A stretch of DNA of 64,000 bases from Chryseosolibacter indicum (GCF_018598585.1 NZ_JAHESD010000003.1:62001-126000), one strand, 5' to 3'. Positions 27,542-37,747 are shown, numbered from the stretch's first letter. Numbers and translations are program-made. Notes: generated by a model from the sequence alone, not told the origin.

Positions 27542-28727
27542 TAATAAATCATCTGTCTTATACTTAACCTATGACGGACTAACAGACCCGCTCGGACAAT
27601 CACAAATCCTACCTTATTTGTGTGGTCTTTCTAAGGAGGGATATAAGATCACTATTATAAGCTTTGAAAAGAAAGACCGTTTTCATGAAAAATACAACCA
27701 AATTAAAAATCTTTGCAATGCGCATAATTTAAATTGGCGGCCATTAAAATATCATAAAGCTCCGCCAGTTCTTTCTACGATTTACGATCTATTAAAACTT
27801 AGAATAACTGTAGGTTTTTTCTTAAAACGAAATAACTGTGATATTCTACACTGCCGAAGTTATCCAACATCATTAATTGGATTATGGGCAAAAAGGAAAT
27901 TTGGTGTAAAATTCATCTTCGATATGAGGGGATTTTGGGCTGATGAACGCGTAGAAGGAGGTTTGTGGAGTTTGAAAAATCCTTTAACTTTTTTGATCTA
28001 TAAATTTTTTAAGAAGAAGGAGGCGACTTTTTTAAAAGAATGTGATTCGGTTGTTTCACTTACAACTGCCGCAAAAAAGTACTTAGTGAGAGAATTCGAT
28101 ATTCCGGAGCAAAAGATAATTGTAATTCCATGTAGTGTAGACTTAGATCTTTTTGATCCTGCCAAAATATCATCAGTTGAGAAAAGTAATTTACAAAAGA
28201 AATTGGGTTTGTCGAGTGATGACTATGTATTGTTATACTTAGGGTCCTTGGGGACATGGTATATGTATAATGAAATGGTTGAGTTTTATGAAGTATTTAA
28301 AAAACGTAATCCCAAAGCAAAATTCCTGTTTCTAACGCCTGATCAGGATAAGGTTCAAAGAAGAGATGGTTTTATTGTAGCTACGGTAAACCGGTCAGAA
28401 GTACCTTTATACTGTAGTATCGCTCATGCTGCTATCTTTTTTATTAAACCCAGTTTTTCGAAAATGGCATCATCGGCTACAAAGTTAGCGGAAGTGATGG
28501 CAATGCGATTGGAAGTTGTTACTAATCCAGGGTGGGGTGATATTGATGAATTTACAAAACACGGGCTTAGCATTTTATTGCATAAAGAAGGAGCAGTTAT
28601 AGAATTGGGTAATACTAGCCCTTTGGCAATAGATAATAATAGAAATTATATTTTGAACGAAATGTCACTCAAAGGAGCCATTTCTAAATATCTTTCTGTT
28701 TATAATACATTGTGTAATAAGAACTAA
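27531..28727 (+). CDS. GT4 glycosyltransferase
   Basis: 398 residues from ATG 27531, overlapping the asnB stop by 11 bases (an upstream TTG would add two residues). LYLTYDGLTDPLGQSQILPYL is the hallmark start of a WbuB-like family-4 group, and FIFDMRGFWADERVEGG with LYLGSLGTWYMYNEMVEF are typical. Last gene of the same-strand glycan run; about 90 bases follow before the T9SS protein, without a clear terminator. Confidence 0.92.
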   Translation: MEFDNKSSVLYLTYDGLTDPLGQSQILPYLCGLSKEGYKITIISFEKKDRFHEKYNQIKNLCNAHNLNWRPLKYHKAPPVLSTIYDLLKLRITVGFFLKRNNCDILHCRSYPTSLIGLWAKRKFGVKFIFDMRGFWADERVEGGLWSLKNPLTFLIYKFFKKKEATFLKECDSVVSLTTAAKKYLVREFDIPEQKIIVIPCSVDLDLFDPAKISSVEKSNLQKKLGLSSDDYVLLYLGSLGTWYMYNEMVEFYEVFKKRNPKAKFLFLTPDQDKVQRRDGFIVATVNRSEVPLYCSIAHAAIFFIKPSFSKMASSATKLAEVMAMRLEVVTNPGWGDIDEFTKHGLSILLHKEGAVIELGNTSPLAIDNNRNYILNEMSLKGAISKYLSVYNTLCNKN

Positions 28728-28816
28728 TAATGTGTTGTAATTTGTGAGGTTACTAAATAAGACGACCAAATATATAAACTATAAGGCCTCCAGGTAAAGC
28801 GAGTTAACGGCGATCG

Positions 28817-31800
28817 ATGAAGCAATCTCTGATTTCTATTGGTATTATAATTCAATTTTTGGTTCCTTTTGCTCTAAAAGGGCAAAATGTATCGGCGGAC
28901 TTTGAAATCAAATCAGAGGGTTGTATAGGAGAAACAATACAACCTAGTAACCTGTCTACAGGGGCGGTTTATTATGAATGGGATATTTGCCAGGGAGATC
29001 TGCAATTAGTTCCTTCAGGAAACGTGATAGGAAGTGTGTCTGGTACTAGCGTGGCAACCGGAACGGATATAGTTTACAATGAAGGAAAGACATTTGTTTT
29101 TATTGCCAGCAGAGATAACCATTCGATAATCAGATTGGAATTGAATGATGATCAAAGTAAGATTATTAGTTCAACAATAATTTCCGGAGTTGCGGGTATA
29201 AGCTCTCCTGTTGATATTAAAATTGTCACTGATAATGGTAAGTGGTATGGATTTATCTATAACGAAGGCTTAAATACTATTTGTCGACTAGATTTTGGAA
29301 ATTCATTAACAAATGTTCCTATCAGTGCTGTACCTATTATTAATTCTAAAACTTCAACCAGTAATCAAGGGCTTGATTTAATAAGGGATGGTGGGTTTTG
29401 GTACATTGCCTATACTTTTAATTCAAAAGTTGGTGTCATCAAGCTCAATACAATTGAATCTATACCTTCAGTAGCTGATCAATTTCTTTCCGATAACCTC
29501 AGCGGCAATCCATTGGGTGATATTAAGGCAGTTCTTGATGGCGAAAACTTATATGCGTTTACTATTTCTTACGGACAAAATGCTTTATTTAAATTATCAT
29601 TTGGAAATCAACCTTTAATAGCACCGCAAATAACAGACTTATCATCAAGTCTAATTCCATCGTTAAACTACTATGGCATTGATGTAGGATTTGATGATGG
29701 ACAATACAACATTTTCACTTCTACACTTCAGGGAAGTATAATAAGAATATTACAAGGTGAGACACTTTCCCAAGCTGTTGTAAAATATGAATCATTAGGG
29801 AATCTCGGCGTTTTTACGAATACTGTAAAAAATAGACTAGTAAAGATAAAAGGACAATGGTGCAATTTTAGTATTGATTATACTAATGGTAATTTGTTTA
29901 AAGCAACTTTTCCCAATCCTCCTTGTGAAAACCCAATTTTTATCACAGATCAAGTGCCAACATTTGATTTTAAAGATTCTGGTAAAAAAACCATCACCTT
30001 ATCAGCGTATGATAATAACGGGTGGGTAAGTGAGAAAACTAAATTTTTATCTATCTCTTCCTTACCTGCTCCGGATTTAGCTCTTCCCACTTCTGGTGAA
30101 TATTGCGTGGGAACTCAAATTGAGTTTTCCTATACAAGTAATCAACTTATTCAACAACAAAGTTGGAACTTTGGCGATGGAACAACCAACAATGCTTCAA
30201 GCGTGTCTTACACTTATTTGAATAAAGGAAATTATACAATTAGATTAAATGTTACTGCTGAAAATAATTGTAGTAATGTGATTTGGAGATCCGTTTCGAT
30301 TTTTGATGCCCCCGCACCTGACTTCACTCTTCCTACAAACAATCCCCTTTGCACAAGTCAACAGCTAATTTTCAATAATACCTCTGCCTATGATCCTGGT
30401 TCTTCTCCGCTATGGCAGTGGTTAATAAATGGTGAGCAGGTATCGACTAGTGAAGACCTGAATTATGCCTTAGAGAGTACAGATCCAAAAGAGATAAAAC
30501 TTGTAGCTTCTATACCAGGTTGTTCATCAGAAACAACTAAAACAATTAATACTATTTACGAAGGTCCTTCTGCAAGCTTCAATCATGTAGGTAATTGCGA
30601 AGGAGAAGAAATCAGATTTACAAATACCTCTCACAATGCTCCTGATCAGTTAGTAGATTACCAATGGAATATAGCAGGTGACATAACATCAGATGTTGAT
30701 CCTGTTCGTGTTTTATTCAATGGTATCTATAATGTATCGCTTACTGCTAAATCTGCTAATGGTTGTGAGAATTTGGTGGTACATGAACTTATTATAAACT
30801 CAAACCCCGTAGCCGACTTTAGAATTTTAAATTCGCTGATTTGTAATAACAGTCCTACTGATTTTATAGATCAAACACTCAACCCTGACACACCACTCGC
30901 TACATGGAAGTGGAATTTTGGAGATCAGCAGACATCAAATTTGCAAAATCCAAGATACAGCTTTACTAACGCTGGAGATAACATTGTTTCATTGGAAGTA
31001 ATTGCAGCGTCGGGCTGTAGCAGTAGAATTCAAAAAATCATTAATGTAAAGCCTTCACCAGATTCAGTCTTTATATTTTCGCCTACATGTCGAAATATAC
31101 CAGTTTCATTTAATGGGCCTGGTGCTTCCAATATTTTGGCGTGGACATGGGAGGTTGCTGATAAAATCTATTCAACGAAGGATGTAACACATACATTTCG
31201 CAACCCGGGAGCTTACCTCGCGAAACTAACAACAAAATCAACTAATGGTTGTGAAGGCGTACATACCGAAAACCTGATTGTGCCTGTGCCTTTGGAGCCA
31301 TCGTACCAGGTAATAAAAAACTGCGTTGATCAGCCTGCTACTTTTAGCGACTTAACATCTGGTGCAGATCCTGTTGTCTCAAGAGAATGGTTAATAAATG
31401 AAAACGTTAAGCTAAATGGCAGTTCTGCAAATCATACTTTTAAGAACACAGGACAGCAACAAGTACAATTTACTGTAACAGCAGCCTCTGGATGTACCTA
31501 CATTTTAAGGAATACTATTGATGTTACTTTGTCTCCTAAAGCATCATTTACAACTACACAAACAATTGGAGCGCCACCTGCTGAGATCGCTTTTACAAAC
31601 ACCTCTCAAAACGCATCTCTAAGTCACTGGATTTTTGGTGATGCGATAGAATCAAATGAAACCTCCCCTTTACATGTATACACAACAATAGGCAATTTCA
31701 GAGCAAGATTAAGGTCTTATAATGAGCAGGGCTGCGAAGATTTTGCTGAAAGAAGTATTACAATATCTCCTCCTTCTCCTAACGTTTCAATAAAGGCTAT

Positions 31801-32335
31801 TACCACTACTGAAAATCCTGACGGGACCATGAAGATATTAATTACACTCGATAACGAAGGTAACACCGTGCTTAAAGATCTGCCTGTTGATATTGATGTT
31901 TCTGGTAGGCTTAATCTACGTGAAGTAGTTAAAGGACCTATATTGCCCTTGTCGCGTTACAATTTAAGTTTGTCATATGGCCTTCAAAAAACTGGATTAG
32001 AGTTCCTCTGCGCTCAAGCAGCGTTGCAGGGAGATGAGGATAGTCAGTTTAATAAGACCTGTATTCAACTAGACACTGATTTAATATTCTTTCCGGCTTT
32101 CCCTAATCCAACATCAGAGACGCTTAATGTAGAATGGATTTCAGCCGATGCAAAAAGTATTAAGCTGTCCCTATTTAACGCATTGGGTGTTGAGTTGTCG
32201 GGACGAGTGATAGAGTCGAAGAAAGGTTTCAATAGCTTATCGTTTAAGGTTGAAAGTCTTCAAAACGGGATTTATCTCCTTGTATTAAAGGCAAATAACT
32301 ACCAATCAACCCAGAGAATTCTTATTTCGAAATAA
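28817..32335 (+). CDS. Large secreted PKD-domain protein with T9SS type A sorting domain
   Basis: 1172 residues. Signal peptide (residues 1-22, ending KGQ). Residues 25-60 look like the first strands of a PKD domain (EWDICQGDL). A beta-propeller-like region with four or five repeats (IIRLELND, ICRLDFGN, LFKLSFGN, LFKATFPN) fills about 80-365. PKD repeats run from about 380 to 980, with NFGDG-type (SWNFGDGTTNNAS, KWNFGDQQTSNLQNP) and conserved Cys-containing starts. A CARDB-like domain spans about 985-1085, and the last 80 residues are a T9SS type A sorting domain (FPNPTSETLNVEW ... GIYLLVLKA). Expected on the cell surface. Follows the glycan locus, with its own upstream gap of 89 bases. Confidence 0.9.
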   Translation: MKQSLISIGIIIQFLVPFALKGQNVSADFEIKSEGCIGETIQPSNLSTGAVYYEWDICQGDLQLVPSGNVIGSVSGTSVATGTDIVYNEGKTFVFIASRDNHSIIRLELNDDQSKIISSTIISGVAGISSPVDIKIVTDNGKWYGFIYNEGLNTICRLDFGNSLTNVPISAVPIINSKTSTSNQGLDLIRDGGFWYIAYTFNSKVGVIKLNTIESIPSVADQFLSDNLSGNPLGDIKAVLDGENLYAFTISYGQNALFKLSFGNQPLIAPQITDLSSSLIPSLNYYGIDVGFDDGQYNIFTSTLQGSIIRILQGETLSQAVVKYESLGNLGVFTNTVKNRLVKIKGQWCNFSIDYTNGNLFKATFPNPPCENPIFITDQVPTFDFKDSGKKTITLSAYDNNGWVSEKTKFLSISSLPAPDLALPTSGEYCVGTQIEFSYTSNQLIQQQSWNFGDGTTNNASSVSYTYLNKGNYTIRLNVTAENNCSNVIWRSVSIFDAPAPDFTLPTNNPLCTSQQLIFNNTSAYDPGSSPLWQWLINGEQVSTSEDLNYALESTDPKEIKLVASIPGCSSETTKTINTIYEGPSASFNHVGNCEGEEIRFTNTSHNAPDQLVDYQWNIAGDITSDVDPVRVLFNGIYNVSLTAKSANGCENLVVHELIINSNPVADFRILNSLICNNSPTDFIDQTLNPDTPLATWKWNFGDQQTSNLQNPRYSFTNAGDNIVSLEVIAASGCSSRIQKIINVKPSPDSVFIFSPTCRNIPVSFNGPGASNILAWTWEVADKIYSTKDVTHTFRNPGAYLAKLTTKSTNGCEGVHTENLIVPVPLEPSYQVIKNCVDQPATFSDLTSGADPVVSREWLINENVKLNGSSANHTFKNTGQQQVQFTVTAASGCTYILRNTIDVTLSPKASFTTTQTIGAPPAEIAFTNTSQNASLSHWIFGDAIESNETSPLHVYTTIGNFRARLRSYNEQGCEDFAERSITISPPSPNVSIKAITTTENPDGTMKILITLDNEGNTVLKDLPVDIDVSGRLNLREVVKGPILPLSRYNLSLSYGLQKTGLEFLCAQAALQGDEDSQFNKTCIQLDTDLIFFPAFPNPTSETLNVEWISADAKSIKLSLFNALGVELSGRVIESKKGFNSLSFKVESLQNGIYLLVLKANNYQSTQRILISK

Positions 32336-32373
32336 AACTCTGAATAAGTTAGCTGCGGTAAAATTCTTTCTTT

Positions 32374-32381
32374 TATTTTTG
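32374..32381 (+). promoter_or_regulatory. Possible -7 promoter element before the Lrp gene
   Basis: TATTTTTG followed by CCC matches TAnnTTTG; no good -33 TTG. It would leave a 5' leader of about 115 bases. Confidence 0.4.
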
Positions 32382-32503
32382 CCCAAATAAAATTTGGTAA
32401 CTCATTAACTGATACAATAAATATGCTGTCGGGCCTACTAAGATCATGAGTCAAAACACAGACATTTGATTGAAGTAACGAGAGTAAATAAAATTCAAAA
32501 CGC

Positions 32504-32980
32504 ATGAAATCAAACATTAAGCTAGACGCAACTGATCGTAAGATTCTTGAAATTCTTCAGGCAAATTCAAATATTACCAATGCCCAGTTGGCAAAAGAAA
32601 TAGGTCTCTCACCAGCGCCTACGTTAGAAAGGGTTAACAAGCTGGAGACCTCGGGAGTGATCAGAAGTTATCATGCTGTTATTGATCCAGCTAGTGTAGG
32701 ACTTGGCGTAAGTACATTTGTTATGGCAACATTGAAAGGGCATAACAAGGAAAACATCGAGAAGTTTATAAAGGCAATTAAACAAATTGATGAAATAGTA
32801 GAGTGCCATCATATTACCGGGGCAGGTGATTTTATACTTAAGATTGTGTGTGCTGATATTTCTGCTTATCAGCAATTAATGCTTGAGAAAGTTTCTAATA
32901 TAGATGTGGTTGATAGCCTTCAATCTATGGTGATACTTTCAACATTTAAGGATAGCAAGTCAATGCCTATACCTCAATAA
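32504..32980 (+). CDS. Lrp/AsnC family transcriptional regulator
   Basis: 158 residues. N-terminal winged helix-turn-helix (LDATDRKILEILQANSNITNAQLAKEIGLS pattern, residues 5-60) and C-terminal RAM ligand domain with CHHITGAGDFILKIVC (about 100-115). The family binds amino acids and acts as dimers or octamers. Target genes are not evident. It is 13 bases before the phosphoribosyltransferase gene and likely shares a transcript with it and panB. Confidence 0.93.
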   Translation: MKSNIKLDATDRKILEILQANSNITNAQLAKEIGLSPAPTLERVNKLETSGVIRSYHAVIDPASVGLGVSTFVMATLKGHNKENIEKFIKAIKQIDEIVECHHITGAGDFILKIVCADISAYQQLMLEKVSNIDVVDSLQSMVILSTFKDSKSMPIPQ

Positions 32981-32993
32981 TAACCATACGACT

Positions 32994-33497
32994 ATGGTAA
33001 TGGAGAAATCGTTGATACTTGATGCTCCCCAGATAAAGCAAAAGATCCGGAGAATGGCCTTTGAGATTTATGAGCATAATTTCAAAGAAAGAAGTATCGT
33101 CATTGCCGGAATTGCGGGTCAGGGCTATGTCTTAGCAAAGTTGCTTGCAAAAGAAGTTGAAGCCATATCTGAAATAAAGATTGTTCTTGTTCAGGTTTGG
33201 GTAGACAAAGAAGCCCCTCAACAAAGCGACGTGAAGCTTGACTGCGAGTTAAAGGAGCTTAAAAAGAAGTGTATCATTCTTGTTGACGACGTGTTGAATA
33301 CGGGGAGAACTTTTGCTTATGGTCTAAAGCCTTTTTTAAATATCGCGGTAAAAAAGATAGAGATCGCGGTATTAGTAAACCGAAGCCATACATTGTTTCC
33401 GATTTATCCTCAGTATACCGGTTATGAGTTAGCTACCACACTTACTGAACATGTTGAAGTAGTGCTCGGGAAAGGTAGCGCAGTTTATCTTAAATAA
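32994..33497 (+). CDS. Phosphoribosyltransferase family protein (PyrR-like)
   Basis: 167 residues. The PRPP-binding signature ILVDDVLNTGRT is clear (residues about 95-106). The layout (QIKQKIRRMAFEIYE start, GIAGQGYVLAKLLA loop, late LVNRSHTLFPIYPQYTGYEL) matches PyrR-type uracil phosphoribosyltransferase or regulators. There is no pyrimidine gene nearby and it sits between an Lrp regulator and panB, so its substrate is open. ATG at 32994; ATG 33000 is an equal alternative. Confidence 0.85.
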   Translation: MVMEKSLILDAPQIKQKIRRMAFEIYEHNFKERSIVIAGIAGQGYVLAKLLAKEVEAISEIKIVLVQVWVDKEAPQQSDVKLDCELKELKKKCIILVDDVLNTGRTFAYGLKPFLNIAVKKIEIAVLVNRSHTLFPIYPQYTGYELATTLTEHVEVVLGKGSAVYLK

Positions 33498-33506
33498 TAA
33501 TAATCC

Positions 33507-34325
33507 ATGTCTGTACATAAAGCCGAGAAAAAGAAGATCACAACGCATCAGTTGCAGGAGATGAAGAACCGGGGCGAGAAGATTGCAATGCTTACTGCTT
33601 ACGATTATAGCATGGCAAAGATTATTGATGGGGCAGGCATTGATGTGATTCTAGTTGGTGACTCCGCATCTAACGTTATGGCTGGACATGAAACTACACT
33701 GCCTATTACTTTAGATCAGATGATTTACCATGCGGCTTCTGTAATAAGGGCAGTAAACCGTGCTTTGGTAATAGTAGATTTGCCATTTGGAACCTACCAA
33801 GGGAGCTCTAGTGAAGCACTAAGATCTGCTATCCGTATTATGAAAGAGGCAGGTGCTCACGGCGTAAAACTTGAAGGTGGTAGTGAAATCAGGGAGTCGG
33901 TAGAGCGGATTCTAAGCGCAGGAATACCTGTAATGGGCCATTTAGGGTTAACCCCTCAATCTATTTATAAGTTTGGTACCTACTCTGTGCGCGCAAAAGA
34001 AGGGGCGGAAGCAGCGAAATTAATAGAAGATGCAAAGCTCTTGAATGATATTGGTTGCTTTGCATTGGTACTTGAAAAAATCCCTGCTGAACTGGCGAAA
34101 AGAGTATCAGCATCCATTCAGATACCTACAATAGGAATTGGAGCTGGCCATGATACAGATGGGCAAGTGCTCGTTATGCAGGATATGCTTGGAATTACTA
34201 AAGAGTTTCAGCCAAGGTTCTTAAGAAGATACGCAGACCTTCATGCAACTATTACATCGGCAGTTTCTAAATATGTTGCAGATGTAAAAGCTGTAGATTT
34301 TCCCAATGACGAAGAGAAGTACTAG
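33507..34325 (+). CDS. panB: 3-methyl-2-oxobutanoate hydroxymethyltransferase
   Basis: First step of pantothenate synthesis: transfers a hydroxymethyl group from methylene-THF to ketoisovalerate to form ketopantoate. 272 residues with [39 protein letters not shown] (metal-binding Asp/Ser), [10 protein letters not shown] and [10 protein letters not shown], all diagnostic. Starts nine bases after the phosphoribosyltransferase stop. panC and panD are not in the window. A convergent gene ends 14 bases downstream. Confidence 0.96.
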   Translation: MSVHKAEKKKITTHQLQEMKNRGEKIAMLTAYDYSMAKIIDGAGIDVILVGDSASNVMAGHETTLPITLDQMIYHAASVIRAVNRALVIVDLPFGTYQGSSSEALRSAIRIMKEAGAHGVKLEGGSEIRESVERILSAGIPVMGHLGLTPQSIYKFGTYSVRAKEGAEAAKLIEDAKLLNDIGCFALVLEKIPAELAKRVSASIQIPTIGIGAGHDTDGQVLVMQDMLGITKEFQPRFLRRYADLHATITSAVSKYVADVKAVDFPNDEEKY

Positions 34326-34339
34326 TTTTATTAGTGCTC

Positions 34340-34930
34340 TTATTGATTTGCGTCACATACGGAAATAGGGGTAGCGTCTTCAGCTTCACCAAACCATACA
34401 ATTCCATACTCTTTGTAAAGACCAACGCCAACAGCTTTCCAGGTAGCCTTTGCCCACATGCCTTCATTGATAATTAGCGGATTGTGTGAAGGGCTCTTTT
34501 GCCACCCTTTCAAACCTTCTTCTGCTGTTGCTCCCCTTGAGCTGTAGTAGGCAATTTCATATCCTGCGCTGTTGTAGTCAGCAATTTCCTTTGGCTTATC
34601 CCACATGCACTTAGCCTCTTTGTGGTCGTTTGTATAACAGCAAGATGACCATTTTCCTTTCTTTGACCAGCTATGAGGATTGCACTTATTCTCCGGATCG
34701 AATTTGTAGTTATTAGCCAGGTCCTTCGCATGGGTTTGCGCTACCAAGCTTAATTTCGCAGAAAGTGGAATAGGAGGCAGGCCTTTTGACTTTCTATAGG
34801 CCATCATGATGTCGTATAATTTCTTCTCCTCGGCGCTAACACATAAGTCAGGAGCGCTCAAGGAAGACTTGTTTGCAGTAGTTGATGCTTGGAGAAGAAA
34901 TAGTATAAAGACCAGGGATATTGATTTCAT
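34340..34930 (-). CDS. Secreted CAP (SCP/PR-1) domain protein
   Basis: 196 residues. Signal peptide at residues 1-18. The CAP fold is seen from KLYDIMMAYRKSKGLPPIPLSAKLSLVAQTH through the GYEIAYYSS motif and KSPSHNPLI, with both expected histidines (QTHAKDL and SPSHN). Eight or so cysteines suggest disulfides outside the cytoplasm. Family roles vary; function here unknown. Single gene. Confidence 0.87.
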   Translation of the reverse strand: MKSISLVFILFLLQASTTANKSSLSAPDLCVSAEEKKLYDIMMAYRKSKGLPPIPLSAKLSLVAQTHAKDLANNYKFDPENKCNPHSWSKKGKWSSCCYTNDHKEAKCMWDKPKEIADYNSAGYEIAYYSSRGATAEEGLKGWQKSPSHNPLIINEGMWAKATWKAVGVGLYKEYGIVWFGEAEDATPISVCDANQ

Positions 34931-35127
34931 ATCATTTAAGAACAGGCAATAAAACGTTTGTAAGAGATAAAAAGTGCGGTTTCAATAAAAACTTGTTAAA
35001 AATGCGCCGACCATTGAAATTTTAAGCTCAGGAATTAAGGAAATTCTTTAATTGTGATCAAATCCTGATTAATTTTCGGGGCTTTTTAAGAAGCATTGTC
35101 TTCAAAACCTATAAAAAATTTTAGAAA

Positions 35128-36354
35128 ATGAGCGATCAAAAAATCAGCATCAGCAATGGTAAGTTGGTAGTTCCTGATAATCCAACACTCCCCTTTATTG
35201 AAGGTGATGGTACAGGTGTAGACATCTGGCCTGCCTCCAAACACGTTTTCGATTCAGCAGTAGAGAAAGCCTATAAAGGCAAGAAAAAGATAAACTGGAA
35301 AGAAGTTTTGGCGGGTGAAAAAGCCTTCAACAAGACCGGGAACTGGTTGCCTGAAGAAACGCTCAATATATTCAAAGAATACCTTGTAGGTATTAAAGGT
35401 CCGCTTACAACACCTGTTGGTGGCGGTATCCGTTCTTTAAATGTAGCGCTACGTCAGGAGTTAGATCTTTATGCATGCGTTCGTCCTGTTCGTTGGTTTA
35501 AAGGTGTTCCTTCTCCTGTAAAAGAACCACATAAAACGGACATGGTTATCTTCCGCGAAAACACGGAAGATATTTATGCAGGTATCGAGTTCCAGGAAGG
35601 TACTGAGGACAACAAAAAGTTTTTAAAGCTTTTTGCTGAAGCTTTTCCTAAGCCTTTCAAAAAAATACGCTTCCCAGAAACCTCAGGTATTGGTATTAAG
35701 CCAGTATCTAAAGAAGGTACAGAGCGTTTAGTACGTTCAGCTATTGAATATGCCCTTCAACACAAGAAGCCGAACGTGACTCTGGTTCACAAGGGTAACA
35801 TTATGAAGTTTACAGAAGGTGGTTTCCGCGATTGGGGATATGCTTTAGCGAAAAATGAATTTGGTGCTAAAGATCTCGATGGCGGACCATGGCAAGTCAT
35901 TGAAAAGGATGGTCATAAACTAGTCATTAAAGATGCTATTGCAGATGCTTTCCTTCAGCAGATTCTTTTAAGACCAGATGAATATTCAGTAGTAGCTACT
36001 CTAAACCTTAACGGTGATTATATTTCTGATGCCCTTGCTGCTATTGTAGGTGGTATTGGTATTGCGCCTGGAGCTAACATCAATTATAAAACCGGTCATG
36101 CTATATTTGAAGCAACACATGGTACAGCACCTAAATATGCAGGACAAGATAAAGTTAATCCTGGCTCTGTAATTCTTTCTGGTGTAATGATGTTTGAATA
36201 CATGGGCTGGCAAGAAGCTGCCGACCTAATAATTAAAGGTTTGGAAAATGCAATTTCGACCAAGAAGGTAACATACGACTTCCACCGTCTTATGGAAGGA
36301 GCTACGCTTCTTAAGTGCTCTGAATTTGCAAATGAAATAGTAAAGGGAATGTAA
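35128..36354 (+). CDS. icd: NADP-dependent isocitrate dehydrogenase
   Basis: TCA-cycle enzyme, isocitrate to 2-oxoglutarate. 408 residues, the dimeric E. coli-like type, with the substrate motif [18 protein letters not shown] (containing the Ser corresponding to E. coli S113), [25 protein letters not shown] and [19 protein letters not shown]. Single gene, ending at a strong bidirectional terminator. Confidence 0.96.
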   Translation: MSDQKISISNGKLVVPDNPTLPFIEGDGTGVDIWPASKHVFDSAVEKAYKGKKKINWKEVLAGEKAFNKTGNWLPEETLNIFKEYLVGIKGPLTTPVGGGIRSLNVALRQELDLYACVRPVRWFKGVPSPVKEPHKTDMVIFRENTEDIYAGIEFQEGTEDNKKFLKLFAEAFPKPFKKIRFPETSGIGIKPVSKEGTERLVRSAIEYALQHKKPNVTLVHKGNIMKFTEGGFRDWGYALAKNEFGAKDLDGGPWQVIEKDGHKLVIKDAIADAFLQQILLRPDEYSVVATLNLNGDYISDALAAIVGGIGIAPGANINYKTGHAIFEATHGTAPKYAGQDKVNPGSVILSGVMMFEYMGWQEAADLIIKGLENAISTKKVTYDFHRLMEGATLLKCSEFANEIVKGM

Positions 36355-36374
36355 GACCTTTTTGTCTTACCTTA

Positions 36375-36414
36375 GTAAAAAGAAAGGCTGTCAAACGACA
36401 GCCTTTCTTTTTAC
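36375..36414. terminator. Strong bidirectional terminator between icd and ribH
   Basis: A perfect 18-bp stem (36375-36392 with 36397-36414) with a 4-base loop AAAC; A/T tracts at both ends serve the convergent icd and ribH genes. Confidence 0.93.
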
Positions 36415-36438
36415 CATTTTATAAGCTTATACAATAAA

Positions 36439-36912
36439 TTACCCTTTAATGGCTAACATTTTAATAGCCGTAATTGCAGCCTCCTCGCCTTTATTGCCAA
36501 GCTTGCCACCAGCACGCTCAAGTGCTTGTTTTTTATTAAGAGTTGTGAGTACGCCAAAAATTGCAGGCTTTTTTGTTTTGATGTTAACTTCTGTAATACC
36601 ATACGCAACAGCCTGGCAGATATAATCAAAATGAGGTGTGTCACCTTGTATTACACAGCCAAGACATATTACAGCATCAATATCCTTTCTTTCGGCCATC
36701 CACAAAGCACCAAGCGTTAATTCGTAACTGCCAGGTACATTCTTTCTTACAATGTTGGTCTTCTTTACACCATGGGCTAATAGAGATTCAACTGCGCCAT
36801 CGTAAAGCGCTTCTGTAATTTCTTCATTCCATTCGGCAACAATAATGGCAAACCGCTTTCTTGAAAGATTAAGCTTTGTATTGGCCGATCCCGATTTTAA
36901 AACTCCTGGCAT
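36439..36912 (-). CDS. ribH: 6,7-dimethyl-8-ribityllumazine synthase
   Basis: Penultimate step of riboflavin synthesis. 157 residues with FAIIVAEWNEEITEALYDGA, VPGSYELTLGA, CLGCVIQGDTPHFDYICQA (catalytic His) and GVLTTLNKKQALERAGGKLGNKGEEAA, all expected. It lies downstream of a TPR gene on the same strand but a terminator hairpin separates them. Other rib genes are absent here. Confidence 0.96.
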   Translation of the reverse strand: MPGVLKSGSANTKLNLSRKRFAIIVAEWNEEITEALYDGAVESLLAHGVKKTNIVRKNVPGSYELTLGALWMAERKDIDAVICLGCVIQGDTPHFDYICQAVAYGITEVNIKTKKPAIFGVLTTLNKKQALERAGGKLGNKGEEAAITAIKMLAIKG

Positions 36913-36938
36913 TTAATATATTATAGGTTGATGAATAA

Positions 36939-36965
36939 AAAAGGGATAGACAAGCTATCCCTTTT
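36939..36965 (-). terminator. Terminator or attenuator between the TPR gene and ribH
   Basis: An 11-bp stem AAAAGGGATAG/CTATCCCTTTT with a 5-base loop; T-run on the minus strand. Located 27 bases before the ribH start. Confidence 0.75.
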
Positions 36966-36982
36966 CAATAGTTAATACCTGA

Positions 36983-37672
36983 TTATGAATTTCCTTCTAA
37001 CCTTGCTTTGAACTTCCTTGCATTTTGGAATTCAGCAGATTGAAAATATTCATTGATGATTTCATCATAAGCCTGTATCGCTTTGTCGTTCTGATTGCTT
37101 TTTTCGTAAGCAAGAGCTGCCTTCATTAAATAAGAAGGTGTAAAATATTTGTTAGGTTTATAATCAGCAGCTTTTTGATAGTATTTAGCCGCATCCTCAT
37201 ATTTACCTTCTTCCATATAAGTATCCCCTACTAAGCTATATGCACGCGCCTGCACGAGAAGATCGTTCGAGCTGTAATCCTGAAGATATAAACGTGCTAA
37301 TTCAAATTTACCTTGTTTAAGATAACATGCGCCAGCATAGTAGTGAGCAAGGTTAGCAGCATCTGTAATGCCGTACTCGTCTATAATATCTCTGAAGCCT
37401 AGGTTATTTCCATCGCCGTTAAGGGCAAGATTTAAACTGTCAGACTCGAAGTAGTAGATCGCCTGAAACATTTCGCGCTGTGCTTCAGCGTTCTGATTGT
37501 CTTTATAATACTGAAATCCAAAATAGCCGCCAACCAGCAATGCAATAGCGACAGCAACTCCAATAACGGTTTTGGGATTTCTTTCTGCCCAGGTTTCAGC
37601 GCCGTGCAATCTGTCTGCAAGTGCCTCAGGACTTTCTAGAATTTCACTTCTGTTTTCTACCTTCTTAGCCAT
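36983..37672 (-). CDS. TPR-repeat inner-membrane protein (YfgM-like)
   Basis: 229 residues. One membrane helix near residues 35-52 (GVAVAIALLVGGYFGFQYY), a short cytosolic N-tail and a C-terminal TPR domain (ANLAHYYAGACYLKQGKFELARLYL, YEDAAKYYQKAADYKPN, YEKSNQNDKAIQAYDEII). This layout resembles the YfgM/DUF2133-like periplasmic chaperone proteins. Downstream of pdhA on the same strand but with a terminator between. Role unknown. Confidence 0.85.
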   Translation of the reverse strand: MAKKVENRSEILESPEALADRLHGAETWAERNPKTVIGVAVAIALLVGGYFGFQYYKDNQNAEAQREMFQAIYYFESDSLNLALNGDGNNLGFRDIIDEYGITDAANLAHYYAGACYLKQGKFELARLYLQDYSSNDLLVQARAYSLVGDTYMEEGKYEDAAKYYQKAADYKPNKYFTPSYLMKAALAYEKSNQNDKAIQAYDEIINEYFQSAEFQNARKFKARLEGNS

Positions 37673-37747
37673 TGTTTTTAAATCAATCCCCAGCTAGTCG
37701 GGGAGTGGGCCGCAAAATTACGAATTGTATTGTTCTAATCAAAAACG

